Assembly: GCA_964035575.1 (NCBI GenBank)
Contig: OZ037926.1
Location: 372,001 to 436,000, forward strand
Direction of reading: 5' to 3'
From: Rhynchopus sp. YZ270_cl-10
Taxonomy: Eukaryota > Euglenozoa > Diplonemea > Diplonemida > Diplonemidae
Length of the DNA: 64,000 nucleotides
A program made the translations under genes and the position numbers. The notes under the pieces are model-generated. The model was not told the origin of the DNA. It was given only the letters and a program-made list of their open reading frames with translations, and did not search any database. Of this stretch, positions 52,619 through 59,632 are shown in pieces (position 1 is the first letter of the stretch; the number at the start of each line of letters is the position of its first letter).

Positions 52619-52662
52619 TTATAAGATGAACCTAAGCCTCTCCTGCTTAGCAGCCACCTTTG
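52619..52662. repeat. Family A hairpin repeat
   Basis: TTATAAGATGAACCTAAGCC, loop TCTCCT, GCTTAGCAGCCACCTT with a small insertion before the outer arm. Confidence 0.8.
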
Positions 52663-52828
52663 GTGGGGAGGAAAAAAAGCAGATGTGTGTGTGTGTGGGT
52701 AGCTCCCAAAGAGTCGGAAACATTGCACACCAAAGGGTACCGATTTCAAGAAATCGGGGAGGGGGAAATGTTCTTTCGATGTTTTTTCGGGGTCGGGAAA
52801 CCTAATGAAATAGAGTAAGAGAAAGATT

Positions 52829-52869
52829 TATAAGATGACCCTAAGCCTCACGTGTGCTTAATCACCTTG
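52829..52869. repeat. Family A hairpin repeat
   Basis: TTATAAGATGACCCTAAGCC, loop TCACGTGT, GCTTAATCACCTT. Divergent relatives lie nearby at 53343-53395 and 53700-53735, and one at 34678-34715. Confidence 0.8.
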
Positions 52870-53168
52870 AAAGATGAATGCACTATACAAAGTTGAAAGT
52901 CTTCATCAGCCCATGCGGACTAAAAAACATATTTTTTTTTTCTCTTCCAAATCTGAAAAATGGACAGCCACAGTGCCGTGTCTGCACGTTTTTCCTTTTT
53001 TTTTTTGCATTTTATGAAAACCTGGGTATAGAGTTACAATATGAAATTCTGAACAGATGAGTGGGTTCACGTGACGACCATGATACCTTTTTTGTTGCAA
53101 AAAGAAAAGAAAAAAAATCTACACTCACCGAAGTGGTCGATCTACAATATAAATAGGTAGGTGGGGGT

Positions 53169-53308
53169 TAATGGTGGCAGTATTGTGATGGGAGCCCATT
53201 GGAATACGCAAAACACATCAAAACACATCACAATACACGTGTATTGTGATGTGTTTTGATGTATTTTGCGTATTCCAATGGGCCCCCATCACAATACTAC
53301 CACCATTA
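53169..53308. repeat. 140-bp near-perfect palindrome
   Basis: Two 70-nt arms meet without a spacer at CACGTG (centre between 53238 and 53239). Only three positions differ between the arms and all three are transitions, so one transcribed strand could pair throughout using G-U. Arm landmarks are GTATTGTGATGGG, CCCATTGGAATACGC and CATCAAAACACATCACAAT. No flanking direct repeat was seen. Confidence 0.93.
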
Positions 53309-53560
53309 GGGGTGGGTGGGTAGGTCAAAAAAGAATGAAAAAAGCTGATGAGGCCTGACCCTAAAGCCTCTCTGTATCTCGGCTGCCTTACCAAAAGAAG
53401 GAAAAGTTGAAAAGATGAACCACACTGCATACACATCTTTTTCAACTTCCACACAAAAAAAAAACCCCCCCAAAAAAATATTTGAAAGATGTACTGACCG
53501 CACGGCAGACCAATATAAAAGCCTTTCAAATGAGAAGAAAAAATGGTTGCTGATGCAGGC

Positions 53561-53612
53561 ACCTCGGACTGACCCACATACAATACCAGCCATCCGGATG
53601 AAAGCACAAAGA
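53561..53612. repeat. Family I repeat
   Basis: GCAGGCACCTCGGACTGACC, CACATACAATACCAGCC, ATCCGGATGAAAGCAC; counterpart of 14471. Confidence 0.65.
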
Positions 53613-53620
53613 AAAGAAAA

Positions 53621-53670
53621 AGTGAATGTTGATAGTGGAAAAAACGCCTCTGGGACGCAGGCACTAACAA
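53621..53670. repeat. Family B repeat
   Basis: AGTGAATGTTGATAGTGG, AACGCCTCTGGGACGCAGG, CACTAACA. Confidence 0.72.
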
Positions 53671-54081
53671 AAAACAAACCAACAACAGTTGGTAATATCA
53701 GCGCCTCAGCCTCTCGTTGCTTGGTCACCGAACACATGGGGGAGAGAGAGACAGAGAGGGGGTGTACCACTGTCGGGTACTTCCCCTGGTTTACTTCTCT
53801 CTCTCTCTTCACCACCGCACCTACAAAAAATGGGTGGAAAAGGAGAAAAAAATGACCACTGCTACAGAGCCATATCTACTGACTGCAAAACAGCACAGTC
53901 TCGAGGAAAAAAAAAAAACCACCACAAAAGGAACGTACATATTAACAAAAGAACTGATCTGAAAAAAAACTTGAGAATATTTTTTGACTAAATATCGAAC
54001 TACTTTTTTTTTGAGTCAACAGAGAAAGACATAAGATGGAAGGTGCAAATAAATTTGTGTCAAACATGGCAAAAAAAAAAA

Positions 54082-54112
54082 TGGGCACGGCCGTGGTGTC
54101 GACACACATCTC
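54082..54112. repeat. Family H mini-hairpin after SAS-4
   Basis: ATGGGCACGGCCGTGGTG, TCGACACACATCT, 23 bp past the SAS-4 stop codon at 54135. Confidence 0.55.
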
Positions 54113-54134
54113 CTCGCAATTAGACGCGGTAGCT

Positions 54135-56862
54135 TCAGGGCTTCCCTCTCTGAACAGTGCCGTCAGTGAAGATGCTGTTTTTTTGGTCATTGTTTTTTTT
54201 TTTTTTTTTTGCCTTGCTCCAATTTTTTTAATTGTTGAAGAGCAATACATACCTCTCCTCCTCCCCATCTGGGTAGATGTACTTCATGGTTCCGTCCGGG
54301 AACGCAATCTCCTTCATCCCGTCGGGGAAGTGGCGCTCCACTTGCTGTAGTGTGGTTTTTTTGTTTTCGCTGTGGTTTACTTGCCCTAAGCATACCTGAC
54401 TTGATTCGAACTCGAACGTCTGCACGCCGTCTCTGTACGTTGTGTGCCTTGTGCGCGCTTGCGAGTAGAAGTACACGACCTTCCCGCTGGGGTAGGTCTG
54501 TGGGGGTGTTTCATGTGGCATGTGAAATGTGTGGTGTGGTGTGGTGTGGTGTGGCATACCTTCCTGACATCGCCGTTGTTGAAGTGCAGTACAACGTGCC
54601 CTGTGGGCAGCAGGATCTTCTTCGTGCCGTTCGTGTAGATGACCTGCTTCTTTTTGCTCTTGTAGAACTTCTCAAGCTTGCCGTCGGCGTACTCTTTCAC
54701 GTTCACAACGCAGTCGCCGGGTGTGTGCTCTGCAGGTTCCGGCTCGTCGTCCTCGGGGCGGGAGTTGAGCAGCTTGCGCGCGATGCCGATGTCGTCGCCC
54801 TGCACTGCCTCGCCCGCCTCCTCCTGTGGGTGCTGGCCCGGGTGTGGTTGGTGCTCCTCCTCGCGCTCGCGCAAACGCTCCAAGTCGCGTTCGCGCTCGC
54901 GCTCCTGCTCAAGCTTCATCTCGCGCTCACGCTCGCGTTCCCTTTCCCGTTCCCGCTCCCTCTCAGCAGCGTCCCGTTCCCGTTCTCTTTCCCTTTCCCG
55001 CTCGCGCTCCCGTTCTTCCCGCTCGCGTTCCCGCTCCTTCTCCTTCTCCACCCGCTCGCGCTCCTCGCGTGCCCGCTGTTCACGTTGCTCCCGTTGTTCA
55101 CGCTCCCGCTCCCGCTCCCGGTCCTCCTTCTCCCGCCGCTCACGTGCAAGCTCCTGCTCCTGCCACAGCTCCTTCTCCCGGCGCACGTCGTCGTCGCGCT
55201 GCTGCTCACGCTCACGCTGGTCCTCACGTTCGCGGTCGAGACGGTCCTGCTGGGTGTGGCCGTGCACGATGTCACGGTCGGTGCTCTCCCACTCCTCATC
55301 GCTCTGCTCTGCGTGCAGGTCACGCTTCACACGATCGTCGTCGCTGAAGCCCTGAAGTAGTGGTGTGATGTACTTACCCCCGCCTCGCCTGGCTACATAC
55401 CTCCTCATGCTTGGACCCATACTGCCCATCGTAGTCGTCATCGTAGCGGTCGCGGCTGCCCACAGGCCCACTGCGACTGCTTGGGGAGCGCGCACTGCCA
55501 CGTTCACGGAGGCGCTGTGAATAATTGGGGTACAGTATTGCACTCGCACAACGTAACGTCATCATGCATCTCTTCTGCAATGTAATCTTTTTCTTTTAAC
55601 ACTTTTCATACCTGCTGCGCCTCAAGCTTGGCCATCTGCGACTGCTTCAGCGTCGAACTGAGCTGCCCACTCTTTGCCTGCAGTTCCTTGACCTGCTTCT
55701 GGAGACGGTCCACCTGCGATTTGTAGCGGTACTCCTTCTGCTTCCACTCCTCCTTGAGGAGTGCCAGTTCGTCTTGGAGCTGTTCGAGCTCTTCTCTGTC
55801 TTTGCGGGCTTGGGGTTGCGCTGCGGAGAGCGAGCGGCAGCGCTCCTGGAGGACCTGCCGCTCACGGCGCAGCTTTTTGATGTCTGCAGAGGCCCGCTCT
55901 TCTAGCTCCGTCTGCGCCTGCTGGTTGGAGAGCTGCCTGCTCCGCTCGAAGTGCTCTTCCTTCTTCCGCAACGAGTCTGCCTGCCGTGAGTACATATTCA
56001 CCACATTGTCCAACTCCTTCAGCTTCTCCTCCCACATCCGACCGTACTCTTCATCCCTCGGGTTAGCAGGATCTCTCCCAGGGTGGTCCCGAGGCTGCCT
56101 TCTGGAGCCCCTCCTTTTTGTTGGCGTGCCGTTCCAGACTTCGTCGTCACGCCTTTCTTCGTAGAGCTCGCTATCGGAGAAGTCATCGTCCTCCCTAGGA
56201 CGGTGTTGGGGGAGTGTTTGCTGGAGGCGGGTGTTCCCTCCTCCTCCTCCTCCCCCTCCACCCCCTCCATTACCCCGCTGATTTCCCCTCTGGGCACGTC
56301 GGTGGCCAAAGAGAAGGGCGTCGTCGTCGTCATCATCGTCATTGTCTTCATCATAGCTTTGTCGTTGACGTGGTGGGTCTCTGTCTCTCTCTCTACGGTC
56401 TTCGAAGCGGGTTGTGGTTTGTGGTGGTCTGTCGTCAAGATATTCGTATTCCTCGGAGTCCTCTCTGCGGAAGGAGGGTGATGAAGTGCGGCGGTTGTTG
56501 TTGTTGCTGTTTCCCTCTGGTGGGGGAGGTTTGGTCGGAACAACGACCATGGCATCGCTGAATTTGTCCATGCGGGATTGCTTTTTGAACGATTGAATCG
56601 CATTTCGCAAATCCGCACGATTTTTCCCCGCAACCGGGCTCCCCCCACCAGTAGGACTCCCCCCTCCACCAGAGGTCCCCAACGCGCCAACACCCTCCCC
56701 CTTTTTTAGAAACTGTCGCGGGGTGGCAGGACGGCTTCCGGTGCGTTTGCGTTCGGTAGGTGCAGCGCCGCCTCCTCCACCCCCCCCGAAGGAGACAGTA
56801 AACGCCTCTGCCTTCCGGCGGGCGGGGAGTTCCTCATAAGATCCCTCCCCTCGGACCGGCAT
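54135..56862 (-). CDS. SAS-4: SAS-4/CPAP centriole-assembly protein, six exons
   Basis: Homologue of CPAP/SAS-4, which sets centriole length and links the cartwheel to microtubules. Exons are 56862-55612, 55514-55401, 55351-54560, 54497-54396, 54344-54253 and 54174-54135; every junction is in frame and the product has 796 residues. Residues ~285-417 are the family coiled coil, including EEWKQKEYRYKSQVDRL. Exon 3 encodes a long Arg/Glu-rich helix. From ~675 to the end is the TCP10_C/G-box beta-repeat: KQVIYTNGTKKILLPTG, HTTYRDGVQTFEF, HFPDGMKEIAFPDGTMKYIY. The last junction AG/C creates EEESIFTDGTVQRGKP, matching human EESIFPDGTIVRVQ; without it the frame runs into LLFNN and stops at 54228. 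Introns are 97, 49, 62, 51 and 78 nt, all with GTATG donors. Intron 1 could use a nearer acceptor (37 nt, 55575-55611), adding 20 residues. The G-box ends earlier than in animals. Confidence 0.93.
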
Positions 56863-57031
56863 TTAAAAGAAAAAAGGTTGTGTATTTTTTTTTTTTTTGT
56901 TGTGGAAGAGAAAAAAGGTAAAAAAAGTGTTCTCAAAACACCCCCCCGTTTCTGTATTGGGGTGTGTTGGGGTTTGTGGAGAGAGGAGGGTGCATGAGGG
57001 TGCATGAGAGCACTGAAAAAAAAAGTTGGAA

Positions 57032-57118
57032 GAGAAGTTGAAAGTGCAAAAACGCCTCACCGTTCATCGGCGGACGCACGGTGCTTCTCCGTGAGGTTAT
57101 CGAACCCCCAGAGAGCAT
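57032..57118. repeat. Family B repeat, long form
   Basis: Reference copy. Layout: AGAAGTTGAAAGTGC, a short A-run, ACGCCTCACCGTTCATCGG, CGGACGCACGGTGC, then TTCTCCGTGAGGTTATCGAA followed by CCCCC. Conserved across copies are GTTGAWAGTGC, the inner ACGCC and GGACGCAG, and GGCACTGACACTCCGCGG. Only this copy and 49613 carry GGTTATCGAACCCCC, which resembles a tRNA T-arm with two extra bases; no full cloverleaf could be drawn. Lies 170 bp upstream of the SAS-4 start. All copies share one orientation. Confidence 0.8.
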
Positions 57119-57969
57119 TTCGTTGCAATGCACACGATTACCACGAGGGAGCTTGCAAGCAGGAAACTTGAATGTGAAAGGATGCATCGCTCGAAACTTG
57201 GTGTGCACATCAGACTCCAAGAAGATGAGATGAGGGAAAGAACCTGAGGTGGGTTGCTCTGCAGAGAAGATGGGGTGGAGAAATAAATACAAAAAAAAAA
57301 GAATATTGACAGCGTTTTTTTGAGAAATGGTATAACTGACTGTGGGTGTTGTGATACATACACCCCCTCCCCCTCCACGGTGGTCTTGTTACTCTGACAC
57401 TCTACAGCTGGGCACGGGGCGAACCCCGCAAATGCGTTCGACAACCTGACAAAGCAAAACACAACCTTGTCCCTTGCTACTTTGGTACAAATGTTTGCAA
57501 CGAGGAATACGTAATACGTAACAAGGAAATTTATTCTGACACAAAAGAGTAACAAAAGCCACCCTACACACACACGGCCCATCATTTGCTCCCGGACAAC
57601 AATCCTGTGAGCGCTATATCCGCTATTCATCCCAACACCACGCTCAGCATTTATCGAGCGACCCTAAACAGAGCAGCGGCGTCTTACCCCAAAAGCGTAG
57701 GCATCGCTACCAAGCGAACCGATTTTTTTAGTGTTGGTTGCCGCTGCCGTTACCCGCCCCCCGCCCCCCGCCCCAAACCTTTACCGTCGGTGTGGTGGGT
57801 TATCTCTCAACCAGCCCATGCCCGTTGTCTCCCTGGGCACCTGCCCCCTGCGTCTGTGTGTATTGCGAGGTGCTGTTGTTTCGCGTTGTATTCTCTGAGA
57901 GTCACCACCGCCGAGTCTCCGTCTGTGTGTGGGTTGATTGCGATACAAAAAAAGAGTAATGTTAAATGG

Positions 57970-58495
57970 TTAGAGACAAAAGGTGTTGTCAGTTTTCAAT
58001 GAGAGTTGCTTTCTTTGCAGGGAAGGGGGGGCAAAAAAAAATCTCCATTGGAGTATAGCAAGGACCAAAAAAAGAGTAATTTGAAAAAATAAATTGTGTC
58101 AGGAGGGGGGTTGTGTGGCATACCCTGCACGCTCTGGGATGGGGCGCGCTTCTGAGCCGCTGTTCTCAGTAGCGATGCGCTTTTCCTCGCTGAACGACTG
58201 CAGTGCAAGGCCGGCAGCACAGCCTAATGCGAGCCCGACAACACACTGCACAACCTTGTCCTTGCAGATGTTCAGGCAGTAGCTCCCTGGAAGTGGAATG
58301 CGCAACTCACTGTTGGGGAAAGTTGATGAGGTTCGAAAAATATACTCAACTCTTATCTTACATAACATTTTTCAGAAAATGAAGAAAGTGAAAGGGAGGG
58401 GGGTGCATGGCATACTCCGGAAACAGGTCAAGCAGACTGCCGATTATACCGCGTGTGGGAGCGCTGAAGTGATCCGCTTCGCGTATCACCAACAT
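57970..58495 (-). CDS. Small membrane protein candidate, three exons
   Basis: Not recognised. Exons 58495-58416, 58309-58124 and 58012-57970 give 102 residues. Exon 1 encodes MLVIREADHFSAPTRGIIG and onward to DLFP. Exon 2 encodes LRIPLPGSYCLNICKDK, then a hydrophobic segment VVQCVVGLALGCAAGLAL long enough to cross a membrane, then the polar EEKRIATENSGSEARPIPE. Intron 1 (106 nt, GTATGC to CCAACAG) and intron 2 (111 nt, GTATGC to GCAAAG) are in phase. GC content and codon use of exon 2 stand out from the AT-rich surroundings, which is the main reason to believe it. The last exon is weak: the acceptor ends AAAG and only 14 residues follow. A glycine/alanine-rich single helix after a CxxxC-like segment would suit a small mitochondrial inner-membrane protein, but that is a guess. 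Confidence 0.42.
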
Positions 58496-59415
58496 ATTCA
58501 AAAAGAGGAAAAGAAAAACAGGGGCTGTGTGTTGTTGTGATGTCTGTGTTGTGTTTGAAATTGAGTTGTGAGCGCTTCCTGCCCCCAGAATGTTTCTTTC
58601 TCTCTCTTTAGTGTGGGTTGTGCAGACGAACTTCGAGAGTTTTGAAAACTTCCCGTGCACGTTCATGAATGTGAAGGAGACAAGAGTTAGATTCAAGAGG
58701 ACGCAAGAGTCATCTTAGAAGAAAGTAAACGTTTCATGTACAAGTTTTTTCATCATATGCAATCAATTTATTGATAAATTGATAGTATATGAGGAGGGGT
58801 AGGGATCAACAAAAATGGTCCCATCTTTCCTTTTATGGTGTGTGTTTTGCAAAACGTAGAAAAGAAAAGTAAAATGCTTCGTGCACAAGTTGAAACTTCA
58901 GTAGATTGGTTTCTGATATTAACCCTATTTCAGTCCTAAGAATCATACAGTTGTATTCGAAAGGGTAGTACATCTTCAGTGATTTCCCTTTAGATGGTGG
59001 GTGAATGTGTCAACATTTGGTACCTTCTACTTCAGTTTGTTCGGGAATACACAAAATACGAAAGGTTTTGTTTTTCCTTTACCTTTCTCTGTCCTTACAG
59101 GATATGTCCTGTCTGTTCACCAGGAGGAAGGGTAACCTAGAGTCTTGGTCTTGATGGCTGCCGTGTATACGTAGAGCATTCCGTGCAATGATTGCTACCA
59201 AGCCAAACAAATGCCAGTCACCTCGTGTATCAGATAGAAAACCTCAAGCAAACACAGAAGAAATAAAAATAAAATAAAAAGCAAAACGAAAACGTGAAAA
59301 GCATGCACCAGGGGGTAATTAAAATAAACAAACTCCCCGCCTCGAGGAGTTTGGGAGAGGGCAGGGAAAGTCGCCCTTTGCTAAATAGAAAGTTACGTCT
59401 TGTTATGCGTGAAAT
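58496..59415. other. Intergenic
   Basis: No gene seen. A hairpin CAATTTATTGATAAATTG lies at ~58764, and GATTGGTTTCTGATATTAAC at 58913 has a relative near 22570. Fewer homopolymers than the left half of the window. Confidence 0.6.
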
Positions 59416-59632
59416 GGGTTGGGGGTTGGGGGCAAATAAAGCAATGGATATTAGTTATTTGTAGAGAAAAGTTCTTTACGCTTCCCGTGCAGCTGCCTTC
59501 GACAGGACACAAAAAGGATCTTCACATTTCTCCTTTGTTGTGTCCCTTTTTCGAAGGCAACTCGGGTGAAGTGCTGAACTGTATCAGGTACACATAACTA
59601 AGCATCTCCCGTCTTCTCATTCAGACATCAGT
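59416..59632. repeat. Shared 3' flank of surface-protein genes, copy 2
   Basis: Counterpart of 40798-41020. Includes the same inverted pair GCCTTCGACAGGACACAA and TTGTGTCC followed by CGAAGGC. Similarity fades where the poly-purine sequence GGTTGGGGGTTGGGGG begins. Confidence 0.9.

Larger units (their letters stand above)
49585..54134. other. Intergenic, SAS-4 to large coiled-coil gene
   Basis: GAT trinucleotide run (49788-49813), the hAT-like element, a strong hairpin with ACAGAACGGCACC arms (51785-51817), a block rich in ACTAG motifs (52360-52505), repeats of families A, B, H, I and the 140-bp palindrome. No gene. Confidence 0.75.

Noticed and set aside
54228-54268. SAS-4 ending at the stop at 54228 (tail YVLLFNN)
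   Set aside because: The sequence after GEEER is a textbook GTATGT donor, and splicing to 54174 restores the conserved SIFTDGT motif.
57032-57118. tRNA gene
   Set aside because: The T-arm-like hairpin has two extra loop bases and I could not draw acceptor, D and anticodon arms around it.
57097-57630. 177-codon minus frame with NICTKVARDKVV, resembling NICKDKVV of the small membrane protein
   Set aside because: The resemblance is confined to a few residues, and the rest is low complexity and lacks splice-consistent structure.
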